A stretch of DNA of 32,997 nt from an uncultured Verrucomicrobiales bacterium (GTDB lineage: Bacteria > Verrucomicrobiota > Verrucomicrobiia > Verrucomicrobiales > Akkermansiaceae), in NCBI GenBank assembly GCA_947039485.1, contig CAMQZC010000027.1, positions 1 through 32,997 of the forward strand, given 5' to 3'. The first letter of the stretch is position 1; each line of letters opens with the position of its first letter. This document shows, piece by piece, positions 8,445-16,479 of this stretch. The translations under genes and the position numbers were made by a program. The notes beneath the pieces were generated by a model. It saw only the letters and a list, made by a program, of their open reading frames with translations, ran no database searches and was not told the DNA's origin.

Positions 8445-9071
8445 TACGCTTTTAAAGAAGGCCATAAAATGTATCAGAGTTCAAATCGCATCTGTGAATC
8501 ATCACCCTCTTGATCGTAAAAGAGAATGATAATAAGCTACTCACTCTGATACACAGCGCAAGAAAAAGTCACACACACCAGCAATCATGCATACCCGCAT
8601 GCCCTTCTTGCGCTTGAAATATAGAAAACCATCATGTCTCAATAAATAAACTTTGCGAGCTATCTTTGATATGCTAAATTGTGAGAATGCGACAGCTCCA
8701 TACCCTCGCCCTGCCGGCTCTCTGCAACTGAGCCAATCAAGAAAGCAAGGAAGCCCACGTAGTGCTCAGGCAAGAAGTGAGCAAAAGACCTAGTCACCCC
8801 GCTGAAGACATCAAGCTTGAGGCAAATGACAACTAGCCCAAGCGCATCAGCCCCTAACGACAGCGTCACAGGCAGTTTTTTCACAAGTGGTCACAACGGC
8901 ATCTTTGTCCCCCTCTTCGCAGGAGGATGCGGCAGCCAGCACTTTAGCGGCAACCTTCAAAACAGCGACATCTTCCATCGCCTCCGAGACATCATCACCG
9001 ACAGAGCTAGCATCAAATAACCATGACAGAGAGAGCGAAGCATACAGCTTGACCTTCTAACTAAGTCACTG
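8445..9071. other. Gene-poor stretch, possibly a decayed secreted-protein gene
   Basis: No intact gene is convincing here. A plus-strand start at about 8687 gives MRQLHTLALPALCN and then a stop. Beyond it, open stretches shift between frames up to about 9060, which looks like decay of a Ser/Thr-rich secreted or lipoprotein gene. The 74-residue minus-strand frame (8660-8884) and the 67-residue plus-strand frame (8817-9020) are not supported by any motif. The 8470/8553 inverted repeat lies at the left side. Confidence 0.35.
8470..8553. repeat. Perfect 11-bp inverted repeat with 62-bp spacing
   Basis: TGTATCAGAGT at 8470-8480 recurs as its exact reverse complement ACTCTGATACA at 8543-8553. The intervening 62 bp are AT-rich and contain no gene. 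It could be ends of a tiny mobile element (MITE-like), two protein-binding sites, or a long-loop hairpin. I see no target-site duplication to prove transposition. Confidence 0.6.
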
Positions 9072-9086
9072 TAGAATACCTGCTCT

Positions 9087-9488
9087 ATGACATTCACCCT
9101 ACGAAATGCTAGCACCAGCATCACCATAGCAGCTTGCCTATTAACTCTAAGCAGCTGCTGCAGGAACATGGCCACCTTCCCCACCCTAAGCACGAGCAGC
9201 TTCGATGCGACAGCTATTCCCATCAACGCGGACAAACTTACCAAGCCAACAGAAGGCAGCTCTTGGAACTTCTACGTCCTCTTCCTCGACAGCAACAACA
9301 ACATGTTGCAAGATGCCATCAAAGACACGCTCGAAAAAGGAAAAGGTGATGTCATTATCAATGCGAAGGTCTGCATGAGCCGCATCCGAGTCGTCTATTT
9401 CGGCGCAGAGAGCATCAAGGTCGAGGGCACTGTCATCAACACCAAGGCACTGGCTAAGGCTAAGGCTAAGGCTAAGGCCAAGAAATAA
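9087..9488 (+). CDS. Small lipoprotein with Ala-Lys repeat tail
   Basis: The 133-residue product has a hydrophobic leader and lipobox LSSC with Cys24, so it is probably a lipid-anchored envelope protein. The middle (DTLEKGKGDVIINAKVCMS...YFGAESIKVEGTVI) resembles the conserved core of small lipoproteins that carry a conserved DxLxNAxV..VxGxAV pattern; their function is unknown. The C-terminus is an AKAKAKAKK tail encoded by a 6-bp GCTAAG microsatellite at about 9450-9480. The tail is basic enough to bind peptidoglycan, DNA or acidic polymers. A TAGAAT box lies 9 bp before the ATG. A hairpin terminator follows. Confidence 0.65.
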   Translation: MTFTLRNASTSITIAACLLTLSSCCRNMATFPTLSTSSFDATAIPINADKLTKPTEGSSWNFYVLFLDSNNNMLQDAIKDTLEKGKGDVIINAKVCMSRIRVVYFGAESIKVEGTVINTKALAKAKAKAKAKK

Positions 9489-9519
9489 GAGCCACCAAGC
9501 TCTCCCCCGATTTCACAAG

Positions 9520-9554
9520 CTCCCACCAGCTCTTAATGAGCTTGTGGGAGTTTT
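9520..9554 (+). terminator. Rho-independent terminator after the AK-tail lipoprotein
   Basis: CTCCCAC-C-AGCTC (9520-9532) pairs with GAGCT-T-GTGGGAG (9538-9550) with one internal mismatch and a 5-nt loop, followed by TTTT. The stop codon of the convergent minus-strand gene lies in the loop, so the 3' ends of the two genes interlock. Confidence 0.8.
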
Positions 9555-9946
9555 GCATGAAAAACGGCAGCATCTTCCAACAGCACCCCCTCGGGTGCAG
9601 TTCGAGTCCAATTAGACAGATTCTCATCCTCAGCCCAGTTCCACTGATCCTCAGTCACCTCATTGAGCTTAATATGATAAACAGAACCTCCGTTTGTAAC
9701 ATACAAATCTGATCCCTTGAGCCCAATCTTATCAATCCCGATATAACTAGCTCCCGAAGTCCGATAGTAATCGCCCTCATAGCCGACCACATACACCACA
9801 AACTCATCTGATGTCTTAGACAAAGTTAGTGGGTAATCAGGATGGATATAGCGATCATCATCATCACAAGATGACAACAAGAGAACAACGGAGCTCGTGA
9901 CTAGGAGCCATAAGCAGTAACGGGCTATTGTCGATTGTGCTTTCAT
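9533..9946 (-). CDS. Small lipoprotein, function unknown
   Basis: I start at ATG 9946 because MKAQSTIARYCLWLLV... is an ideal lipoprotein leader with lipobox LSSC (Cys27), followed by DDDD, which favours inner-membrane retention by the E. coli +2 rule if that applies here. A longer frame from 10066 would put an odd hydrophobic stretch first and would cross the promoter. The mature part (about 110 residues) is a beta-rich domain with many Tyr and Asp and no motif I know. It has its own consensus promoter, described separately. The stop codon lies in the loop of the convergent gene's terminator. Confidence 0.6.
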   Translation of the reverse strand: MKAQSTIARYCLWLLVTSSVVLLLSSCDDDDRYIHPDYPLTLSKTSDEFVVYVVGYEGDYYRTSGASYIGIDKIGLKGSDLYVTNGGSVYHIKLNEVTEDQWNWAEDENLSNWTRTAPEGVLLEDAAVFHAKLPQAH

Positions 9947-9997
9947 GATTAATTCAATGATGGAGACGACTCCATAAAATACGGAGTCGTTAAAATC

Positions 9998-10026
9998 TAT
10001 ATATACTATATAGTATATACTGTCAA
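9998..10026 (-). promoter_or_regulatory. Consensus promoter containing a 20-bp palindrome
   Basis: On the minus strand TTGACA (10021-10026), a 17-base spacer, TATATA (9998-10003). The spacer and -10 lie within the perfect palindrome TATATACTATATAGTATATA (10000-10019), a possible repressor site. Downstream, at about 9966-9990, an ACGACTCC/GGAGTCGT hairpin would form at the 5' end of the message, about 20 nt before the lipoprotein ATG. Confidence 0.7.
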
Positions 10027-10327
10027 TTTTTTCTAGCAATGATGCATTGATCATGTTGATATACAAACATCTTTAAATCACAGGCTCCCTCCAGAGCTTA
10101 ATTCTTTTCTGGGTGTCTCAGTTTGCCGCGAATCACCCCTACATCCTAGCGAATAGTATCGCTATTGTAACCACAGTGATTCAATACTAGATCATGGCAA
10201 TCTCACCAGTGGAGAAGAGCATCACAAAGTGGCTCAGTCCGGAGACTTGGTCACAGATATCCTCCCTGACATCCATGCAGGGATGGGGGCGCGGTTCTGA
10301 GATTCTCTGCACTCCCTTTAAATAGTC
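10027..10327. other. Intergenic stretch before gltX
   Basis: I see no gene, RNA gene or repeat in these 300 bp. It separates the divergent lipoprotein promoter from the gltX promoter. Long minus-strand frames crossing into gltX are antisense shadows of gltX. Confidence 0.5.
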
Positions 10328-10356
10328 TTGAAAAAACAGCTCGTTAGGTGTATAAA
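10328..10356 (+). promoter_or_regulatory. Promoter of gltX
   Basis: TTGAAA (10328-10333), 17 bp, TATAAA (10351-10356), then seven bases to the ATG at 10364. The match is strong, and its position means the gltX message would have almost no 5' leader. Confidence 0.75.
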
Positions 10357-10363
10357 ACTGCCC

Positions 10364-11719
10364 ATGTCTACAACCGTCCGCACTCGATTTGCCCCTTCCC
10401 CTACAGGTTATCTCCATATCGGAGGTGTCCGCACAGCGCTTTTCAACTACCTCTTTGCCAAGAAAATGGGTGGTACTTTTGTCTTGCGCATTGAGGATAC
10501 AGACCACGAGCGCCATGTAGAAGATGCTATGCAGGCAATTTTCAACGGCATGGACTGGTTGGGGCTCAACTGGGACGAGGGCAAGGGCAAGGGAGGCGAC
10601 TACGCACCCTACAACCAGAGCCAGCGCAAGGACATCTATGACCGCTACTTTAATAAGCTGGTTGAGACTGGCAGCGTCTACGAATGCCCAGCACCCAACA
10701 AGCGTGATAAGAATGGCGATGAGATTCTCGGCACCAGCAATGGCACCGTCTGGCGATTCCGCTTCAAGCGCGATGGCAATGTGACCCTCAATGACATGGT
10801 CTGTGGTGAGATTAACGTCGACTACAGCAATGAGGAGAACACACCTGATATGATTCTCAAGCGCACCGATGGCAGCTATATCTTCCATCTGGTCAACGTC
10901 GTGGACGACATCGAGATGAAAATCAGCCACGTCATCCGAGGCGAGGACCACATCATGAACACATTTAAGCATTTGCAGATTTTTGATGCCCTTGGCATCG
11001 ATCCTCCTGTCTATGCGCATATCCCTCTGATCCAAAACCCCGATGGCTCCAAAATGAGCAAGCGCGATGAGGGTGCTCAGCTGGGTAACTACCCCGAGGA
11101 GGGATTCTTGCCTGATGCCGTGCTCAACTTTGTTGCACTACTCGGCTGGAGCTCCAAGAGCGAGGAAGAAATCTTTACCAAAGAAGAGCTCGTTAACCTC
11201 TTTAGCATGGAGCATGTGAACCGCAATGCCGCTAAGTTTGACATCACCAAGTGCAAGTGGATGAACCAGCAGCATATCATGCGCTTGGAGCCCAGCAAGT
11301 TCACAGAACTAGCACTGCCCTTCTGCATCAAGGCAGGCATGCAAGACACGCTGCAGCTGCGCGACGCCATCCCCACGGTGCAGACCAAGGTTCAGCTCCT
11401 CTCTGAGGTAGCTGCATGGGTGAAGTGGCTCGAAGTCCTCGAATACGAAGAAGAGCCCATGAGCAAGATGCAGCCCAATGCAAAAGAGCTGCTCAATCTC
11501 TTTGCCGATAAAGCCGCTACACTCACTGACTGGGATGGTGCTACAGCGATGGCCCTCATCAAGCCCCTGAGCAAGGAAGCTGGCGTGAAGGTAGGCGGCA
11601 TCATGTTCCCCCTGCGCATCGCCCTGACAGGCAGCCATGCAGGCCCAGGCATCGATGACATCATGAACCTACTGGGTCGTGATGAGGTACTGCGCCGCAT
11701 CAGCGTCTTCCCCTGCTAA
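10364..11719 (+). CDS. gltX: Glutamyl-tRNA synthetase (class I)
   Basis: The 451-residue product starts MSTTVRTRFAPSPTG. A frame from 10328 would add 12 residues but begins inside the promoter -35 box. The HIGH-type motif is PSPTGYLHIGG (11-21), and the second signature is SKMSKR with Lys at about 230. HVIRGEDHIMNT lies between them. The enzyme charges tRNA-Glu with glutamate using ATP in the cytoplasm. The length is at the short end of the usual 450-490. The zinc-binding Cys set of some GluRS is reduced here (YECPAPN). Whether it also charges tRNA-Gln cannot be told from sequence alone. queA follows 23 bp later. Confidence 0.95.
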   Translation: MSTTVRTRFAPSPTGYLHIGGVRTALFNYLFAKKMGGTFVLRIEDTDHERHVEDAMQAIFNGMDWLGLNWDEGKGKGGDYAPYNQSQRKDIYDRYFNKLVETGSVYECPAPNKRDKNGDEILGTSNGTVWRFRFKRDGNVTLNDMVCGEINVDYSNEENTPDMILKRTDGSYIFHLVNVVDDIEMKISHVIRGEDHIMNTFKHLQIFDALGIDPPVYAHIPLIQNPDGSKMSKRDEGAQLGNYPEEGFLPDAVLNFVALLGWSSKSEEEIFTKEELVNLFSMEHVNRNAAKFDITKCKWMNQQHIMRLEPSKFTELALPFCIKAGMQDTLQLRDAIPTVQTKVQLLSEVAAWVKWLEVLEYEEEPMSKMQPNAKELLNLFADKAATLTDWDGATAMALIKPLSKEAGVKVGGIMFPLRIALTGSHAGPGIDDIMNLLGRDEVLRRISVFPC

Positions 11720-11742
11720 TATTTTTACCAGAGATTTTCTTT

Positions 11743-12720
11743 GTGCGTACGATTGACTTTGACTACAATCTCCCCGAGGAGCTGATTGCCGCGCATCCGC
11801 TGAGCAATCGTGCTGCCTCGCGCATGCTTGTTGTGCACCGTGATACGGGGCTCATTGAGCATCGTCATTTCTCCGACATCCTCGACTATGTGCAGCAGGG
11901 CGATCACTTCGTCCTCAACAACACGCGCGTCATCCCCGCTCGCTACTTCAGCAATGACGGAGGCATCGAGCTCGTGCGCGCTGGACTGAGTGGTCTCGAT
12001 CTGTGGAAGTGCTTGGTGCGCCCCGGGCGCAAGATGAAGATAGGCCGCAGCGTGCAGGTGGGTGATGCCACCGGTATCGTTGAGTCCATCGATGATGAGG
12101 GCTACCGCTACATCCGCTGGGATCAACCCGTGGATGAGGAGCAGTATGGCCGCCTCGCCCTGCCTCACTACATGAATCGTGAGAGTGAAGCTGAGGACAA
12201 GGAGCGCTATCAAACTGTTTATGCGCAGGAGGACGGCGCCATTGCCGCCCCCACCGCAGGACTACACTTCACCCCTGAGATACTCGCAGCTCTGCCACAC
12301 AGCTTTGTCACCCTACACGTCGGGGTGGGCACATTCCGCCCAGTCAAGGCTGATATCATCACCGACCACCAGATGCACAGCGAGCACTTCAGCATGCCAG
12401 CTGAGACAGCCACAGCCATCGAAGCCGCCAAGCGCGTCATCGCCGTAGGCACCACCAGCGTGCGCGTCATTGAGACCATGGCCACCCGTCTCGGGCGCCC
12501 ACTCAAAGAAGGAGAGGGCGATACCGACATCTTTATCTACCCCGGCTATGAGTACAAACTCACCGATGTCCTGCTCACCAACTTTCACCTGCCGCAGAGC
12601 ACACTCATCATGCTCGTCTCTGCCTTTGCTGGCAAGGAGCTCATCATGGAGGCCTACCGCCAAGCCGTTGAGGAGAAGTACCGCTTCTTCTCCTATGGTG
12701 ACTGCATGCTCATCCTCTAA
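11743..12720 (+). CDS. queA: S-adenosylmethionine:tRNA ribosyltransferase-isomerase QueA
   Basis: The 325-residue product starts at a GTG codon (VRTIDFDYNLPEELIA, read as Met). It carries the family signatures PTAGLHFTPEIL, VGVGTFRPV, TTSVRVIET, TNFHLPQSTLIMLVSAFAG and the end motif YRFFSYGDCMLI. QueA transfers the ribosyl part of AdoMet to preQ1 at position 34 of tRNAs, giving epoxyqueuosine. It is slightly shorter than the usual 340-350. It lies 23 bp downstream of gltX and is probably co-transcribed. The pairing suits a translation role because queuosine sits in tRNAs with GUN anticodons. Confidence 0.95.
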   Translation: MRTIDFDYNLPEELIAAHPLSNRAASRMLVVHRDTGLIEHRHFSDILDYVQQGDHFVLNNTRVIPARYFSNDGGIELVRAGLSGLDLWKCLVRPGRKMKIGRSVQVGDATGIVESIDDEGYRYIRWDQPVDEEQYGRLALPHYMNRESEAEDKERYQTVYAQEDGAIAAPTAGLHFTPEILAALPHSFVTLHVGVGTFRPVKADIITDHQMHSEHFSMPAETATAIEAAKRVIAVGTTSVRVIETMATRLGRPLKEGEGDTDIFIYPGYEYKLTDVLLTNFHLPQSTLIMLVSAFAGKELIMEAYRQAVEEKYRFFSYGDCMLIL

Positions 12721-12738
12721 GGATGACAAAAGTTAGTC

Positions 12739-12767
12739 TGGCAAAACTTTTTAACTTCTGCTAAAAT
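12739..12767 (+). promoter_or_regulatory. Promoter of the metal ABC operon
   Basis: TGGCAA (12739-12744), 17 bp, extended -10 TGC-TAAAAT (hexamer 12762-12767), then six bases to the ATG at 12774. The -10 and its distance to the ATG are identical to the promoter at 2020-2028. I see no clear Zur- or MntR-type palindrome over it. Confidence 0.6.
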
Positions 12768-12773
12768 ATCGCC

Positions 12774-13652
12774 ATGCGAGCTTTCCTCTACCTTATCTAT
12801 AGCTTCTTTTTACTCATCCCCATGAGTCATGCTGCGCTAAAGGTAGGCAGCCTGCACCCCCTACTCAGCGACATGGCACATCGTGTTGGGGGTGAGCAAA
12901 TAGAGATTGCGGACATCTTCCCCAGAGGGTCATCACTGCATAGCTTTGACCCCAGCAGCACAGAGATGGCCAAGGCCTCTGGGGCTCGGCTCATCCTCGC
13001 GATGGGCAAGCAGATTGAAAACTACCTCCCCAAGCTGCGCGACAGCATGCCGAGCGACTGCCAGATTCTCGAGCTTGGTCGCGATGTCCCCGATGTGATG
13101 CTGCCGGGCAGCAGCCAGCCAGACCCCCACTGGTGGAATACACCTCAGAACATGAAGCGCGCCTCACGCACGCTGCTCGCAGCACTCATCGAGCTCAACC
13201 CGGCACAGCGCAGCGCCTACGAGACGGGTCAGCGTCAGTACGCACGCGACATGGATGCACTGCATAACAAGAGCCGCATCGAGCTCTCACGCATCCCTCA
13301 AGACCAGCGCGTACTCGTCACGGGTCACGCGGCCATGTGTCATTTTTGCAAATCCTACAACTTCATCTCCGTCCCCCTCTTTGGCATCGCCAGCGAGGGA
13401 GAAGGCGATCTAGCCAGCCTCGCCGTGCTACTCCAGCAGCTACGCCGCCGCGAGCTACGCTGCGTCTTTAGCGAGATTAGATCCCAGCCCAAGCTGCTTG
13501 AGAATATCGCAGCCGAGCTCAACGCTGCCTGCCTCCCCCTGAGCATGGACGGTCTCTACAGCGATGGCGCAAGCTACGAGAGCAGCTTTGACTACAATGT
13601 CAGCACCATTGTCAAGGGGCTCTCAAATCCCCCCGCAGCCAAGCAGCCCTAA
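12774..13652 (+). CDS. Metal ABC transporter substrate-binding protein (ZnuA/TroA family)
   Basis: The 292-residue product has a signal peptide (cut after MSHA, about residue 20) and the two-lobed fold of cluster A-I metal binders. Likely metal ligands are His56 (LHSFDPS), His119 (DPHWW), His185 (GHAAMCHFC) and Asp273 (SFDYN). This is the three-His-one-Asp set known from TroA rather than the His2-Glu-Asp set of Mn-specific PsaA. Zn or Mn is likely; the metal cannot be fixed from sequence. The His-rich loop of classical ZnuA is absent. It captures the metal in the periplasm and hands it to the permease. It is the first gene of a four-gene operon in which every junction overlaps. Confidence 0.9.
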   Translation: MRAFLYLIYSFFLLIPMSHAALKVGSLHPLLSDMAHRVGGEQIEIADIFPRGSSLHSFDPSSTEMAKASGARLILAMGKQIENYLPKLRDSMPSDCQILELGRDVPDVMLPGSSQPDPHWWNTPQNMKRASRTLLAALIELNPAQRSAYETGQRQYARDMDALHNKSRIELSRIPQDQRVLVTGHAAMCHFCKSYNFISVPLFGIASEGEGDLASLAVLLQQLRRRELRCVFSEIRSQPKLLENIAAELNAACLPLSMDGLYSDGASYESSFDYNVSTIVKGLSNPPAAKQP

Positions 13653-14089
13653 TGTCTCCCCGCCTCACAGCACTTGCTAGCCTGATTGGCATCCTGCTCG
13701 CGGGGCTACCGCTGCTCCATCTCAGCCTACCCCAGCCAAGCACCGCCAGCCAGCCAGCCCCCGACAAGGAGAGCCAGCCCAAGCAGCGCATCTTCGCAGA
13801 GCTCTACTACACGGGCAAGCCCAGCAGCATCACCATCCGCCAGCAGGGCAAAATCATCGCCCAGCGCCGCAACCCCGAGCCCCATCTCTGGGAGCTAGAG
13901 CTAGAGCTAGCCGCGAGCAAATCCATCGAGCTAGAGCTCGAAATCCACTGGAAAGAATCCAAGTCCATGGATACACAAGCTGCAAAACTGCAACTCAGCC
14001 CCAGGGGAGAGGAGAGCCGCAGCGCCAGCAGCTGGAGCCTTGGCAACGGCGCCCCCCTTCACGACATACTCAACTTCACATGGTCATGA
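13652..14089 (+). CDS. Membrane-anchored accessory protein of the metal ABC operon
   Basis: The 145-residue product has an uncleaved or cleavable N-terminal hydrophobic segment (about 6-28), then a Ser/Pro/Gln-rich linker and a beta-rich domain of about 90 residues (IFAELYYTGKPSSITIRQQGK...). I do not recognise it. Its ATG overlaps the preceding stop by one base (TAATG) and its own stop overlaps the ATPase start, so it is translationally tied to both. An extra envelope protein between binder and ATPase is not part of standard Znu/Mnt operons. It may help metal delivery across the outer membrane or hold the binding protein. Confidence 0.6.
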   Translation: MSPRLTALASLIGILLAGLPLLHLSLPQPSTASQPAPDKESQPKQRIFAELYYTGKPSSITIRQQGKIIAQRRNPEPHLWELELELAASKSIELELEIHWKESKSMDTQAAKLQLSPRGEESRSASSWSLGNGAPLHDILNFTWS

Positions 14090-14859
14090 CCCAAGAGCAA
14101 CACATCTGCTGGGGCGCAGCCTGCGCACACAGCACGAGCCACCAGCTCGAGATACGCAATCTCTCCATCAGCTACGGTGACAAACTCGCACTGGACAATC
14201 TGAGCATGAGCTGCAACTGCGGTCACACCCTCGCACTCATCGGACCCAATGGAGCAGGTAAATCCAGCCTCATCAACGCCATCGTAGGCATCATCCCCTA
14301 CCAAGCAGGAGAAATCATCTGGCAGGGCAAGCCCATCAAGCGCAATGAGATTGCCTACATGCCCCAGCGCAACGAGATCGACTGGAGCTTCCCCATCAAC
14401 GTGCGTCAGCTCGTTGAGATGGGTCGCTATCCCAGCCTCGGACTCTGGAAAAAGGTCAGCCAGCACGACCGCGACATCGTTGATAAAGCAATCAGCAGCC
14501 TCAATCTCGGCCAGCTCCAAGAGCGCCAAATTGGCGAGCTCTCAGGCGGTCAGCAGCAGCGTGTCTTTCTCGCACGCGCCCTCGCGCAGGAAGCACACAT
14601 CCTCCTCCTAGACGAGCCCTTCAACGGACTCGACCTACCCGGCATCCAGCAGCTCTCACAGCTCCTAGGTCAACTCGCCGCCGAGGGACGCCTCGTCATC
14701 GCCTCCCATCATGACCTCGTCTCCGCGCCCACCATCTTTGAAAAAACCCTGTTACTCAAGCGCGAGCTCATCGCCTATGGCGACACGCGCGACGTACTCA
14801 GTGAGGAGAACATCCGCCTCGCCTACGGTGATCAACCCACCATCCCGCAGCCATCATGA
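14086..14859 (+). CDS. Metal ABC transporter ATP-binding protein (ZnuC/MntB type)
   Basis: The product is 257 residues from ATG 14086, which makes an ATGA overlap with the upstream stop; ATG 14080 would add two residues. Counting from 14080: Walker A GPNGAGKSS (55-63), Q-loop YMPQRNEIDW (Gln95), signature LSGGQQQR (154-161), Walker B ILLLDEP (174-180), followed by an H-loop SHHD. YMPQRN...DW.FP is typical of metal-import ATPases. It drives import from the cytoplasmic face. An odd N-terminal tail before the fold is rich in Cys and His (HICWGAACAH, plus His21) and could sense the imported metal, though this is conjecture. Its stop overlaps the permease ATG. Confidence 0.92.
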   Translation: MTQEQHICWGAACAHSTSHQLEIRNLSISYGDKLALDNLSMSCNCGHTLALIGPNGAGKSSLINAIVGIIPYQAGEIIWQGKPIKRNEIAYMPQRNEIDWSFPINVRQLVEMGRYPSLGLWKKVSQHDRDIVDKAISSLNLGQLQERQIGELSGGQQQRVFLARALAQEAHILLLDEPFNGLDLPGIQQLSQLLGQLAAEGRLVIASHHDLVSAPTIFEKTLLLKRELIAYGDTRDVLSEENIRLAYGDQPTIPQPS

Positions 14860-15722
14860 CAGATTTACTTGCATTCCTAGCTGAGCCCATCGCCCAGCGC
14901 AGCCTCTGGGCCTGCGCCTTCATCGGCTTTAGCAATGGCTTTGTCAGTGCCATTGTCGTGCTGCGTCAATCATCACTCCAGATAGGAGCCATCTCCTGCG
15001 CCCTGCTCCCCGGCATCGCCATTGCCATCATGCTTTTTGGGCTCACGCAAATCAGCGTACTACTCGGCGCCATCATTGCCGCCATGATTGTAGGGCTAGG
15101 CTCCATCTTTGTCGCTCGCGGCTCGCGCGTGCATCAGGACACCGTACTCTCCATCCTGCACAGCAGTGCCTTTGCCGCAGGCTTTATCATCCTGATGCAA
15201 TTGGGCTTGCAGCAAAAAATCGATGGATGGCTCTTTGGCAGCATCATGAGCATGAGTCACAGCGATCTATGGATTGCCTACGCCACAGGAGCGGTAGCCA
15301 TCCTCGGCATCAGCATCCTCCAACGCCCCCTGCTCATCTACCTCTTTGATGCGCGCATGGCTACCAGCATGGGCATCCCCAGCAAGCTCTTTAACTACGG
15401 CCTCTTTGCCCTGACCATCCTCGTGCTCGTCAGCTCCCTGCAGGCCGTAGGCTCCTTCCTCAGCATCGGACTCCTCGTCGCCCCTGCCGCCAGTGTCGCG
15501 CTCATTAGCACACGTCCAGCCGCGCTTTTTTGGGGTGGAGGCCTCATTGGAGGACTCGGATCCGTGCTAGCATTCTTCCTCTCCTACCCCCTCGGCTGGC
15601 ATCTTGGGGCAAGTATAATCCTCGTATTAGGGCTCATCTTTGCCGCCTGCTACATCATTGCGCAATTACAAGCACAGCGTCGCCCTAAACAAATTGACAC
15701 AAAGCTCGCAAAAGCCCCATGA
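14856..15722 (+). CDS. Metal ABC transporter permease (ZnuB/MntC type)
   Basis: The 288-residue product is almost entirely hydrophobic, with about eight membrane helices, the normal number for the ABC-3 family. Recognisable segments include IGFSNGFVSAIVVLRQSSLQIGA near the start and the conserved AVGSFLSIGLLVAPAASV stretch near residue 200. It forms the inner-membrane channel and pairs with the ATPase. The start codon overlaps the ATPase stop as ATGA. No fifth transport gene follows; 46 bp later a pseudopilin gene begins with its own promoter. Confidence 0.92.
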   Translation: MTDLLAFLAEPIAQRSLWACAFIGFSNGFVSAIVVLRQSSLQIGAISCALLPGIAIAIMLFGLTQISVLLGAIIAAMIVGLGSIFVARGSRVHQDTVLSILHSSAFAAGFIILMQLGLQQKIDGWLFGSIMSMSHSDLWIAYATGAVAILGISILQRPLLIYLFDARMATSMGIPSKLFNYGLFALTILVLVSSLQAVGSFLSIGLLVAPAASVALISTRPAALFWGGGLIGGLGSVLAFFLSYPLGWHLGASIILVLGLIFAACYIIAQLQAQRRPKQIDTKLAKAP

Positions 15723-15750
15723 TTTGGGCTTGCATCTGCTCATGCCTCTA

Positions 15751-15759
15751 TGTTACTAT
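15751..15759 (+). promoter_or_regulatory. Extended -10 promoter before the pseudopilin gene
   Basis: TGT-TACTAT (hexamer 15754-15759) lies nine bases before the ATG at 15769, in the short gap after the permease gene. It would give a message with a leader of only a few bases. Confidence 0.4.
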
Positions 15760-15768
15760 CACGGCATA

Positions 15769-16479
15769 ATGAAAGCGTCAAAACTCTCCCAAACTCGAAA
15801 AGGGTTCACCCTGATTGAACTCATCGTCGTCATTGCCATCATGGCAATGCTCGCAGGCGTGGCATACCCAACAATGATGAGCTTCCGCACGACCGCCGCT
15901 CAATCCGCTGCCCGAAAGCAGTGCCTTGACATCATCATGGGCATTAGCAGCTTCAAAAGCCAGTACAACGGCGCCCTGCCACTCCGTACGGAAAATCTCG
16001 AGTCTGATGACAACAATCAAATCGTCATCACCACCAACTACGGAGCAGACGCAAACTTACTGCGCGTCCTCACCAACCGTGAGTTAGATGAAGAAGACAT
16101 GATCAACCACGAACGCGACGTCTACTTGAAGTCCAACCTCGCAGAGGGTCCCCGTGATGGTCTGCACGAGAACGAAGAAGGCGAACTTGGTCTCTTTGAC
16201 CCTTGGGGCAAGCCCTACTACATCATCATCAGTGATGAGCGCGGTGGAGCAATCGACCCCTACACCGGCAAAGCTACCCAAAAAGATTGCATTGTCTACT
16301 CCCTCGGCCCTGATTCAGACGGTTTCCCCGTAGCCCAAGACAAGCCAAAAAATGGCAGGAAAAACACAAGAATGACCGCAGCTCAGCGCAAAGCCGCTCT
16401 GGCCGCAGCAGCAGAAGCAGATGAAGATGCTGCCGACGCAATTGAAGACAACGTCTACTCCTGGAAGAAAACGAAATAA
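15769..16479 (+). CDS. Type II secretion/type IV pilus-like pseudopilin
   Basis: I start at MKASKLSQTRKG because the prepilin peptidase site KG-FTLIEL follows: Gly12, Phe13, and Glu17 at mature position +5. The hydrophobic stretch continues VVIAIMAMLAGVA. The 236-residue product is longer than a typical GspG (about 140). A Gly/Asp-rich segment FDPWGKPYYI...DEDG-like (LGPDSDGFP) matches GspG-type pseudopilins. The end is a helical Ala/Glu/Asp-rich tail. Many single pseudopilins of this form occur in Verrucomicrobiota and Planctomycetota, where their machinery is often encoded elsewhere. The next gene starts directly after the stop (TAAATG). Confidence 0.88.
   Translation: MKASKLSQTRKGFTLIELIVVIAIMAMLAGVAYPTMMSFRTTAAQSAARKQCLDIIMGISSFKSQYNGALPLRTENLESDDNNQIVITTNYGADANLLRVLTNRELDEEDMINHERDVYLKSNLAEGPRDGLHENEEGELGLFDPWGKPYYIIISDERGGAIDPYTGKATQKDCIVYSLGPDSDGFPVAQDKPKNGRKNTRMTAAQRKAALAAAAEADEDAADAIEDNVYSWKKTK

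Noticed and set aside
8660..8884. Possible 74-residue membrane protein on the minus strand
   Set aside because: It has mild hydrophobicity but no promoter, no clear start signal and no conserved pattern, and the region shows frame-hopping decay.
10187..11035. Long minus-strand frame over the start of gltX
   Set aside because: It is antisense to unmistakable glutamyl-tRNA synthetase codons and has no motif of its own. It arises from the GC-rich codon bias.
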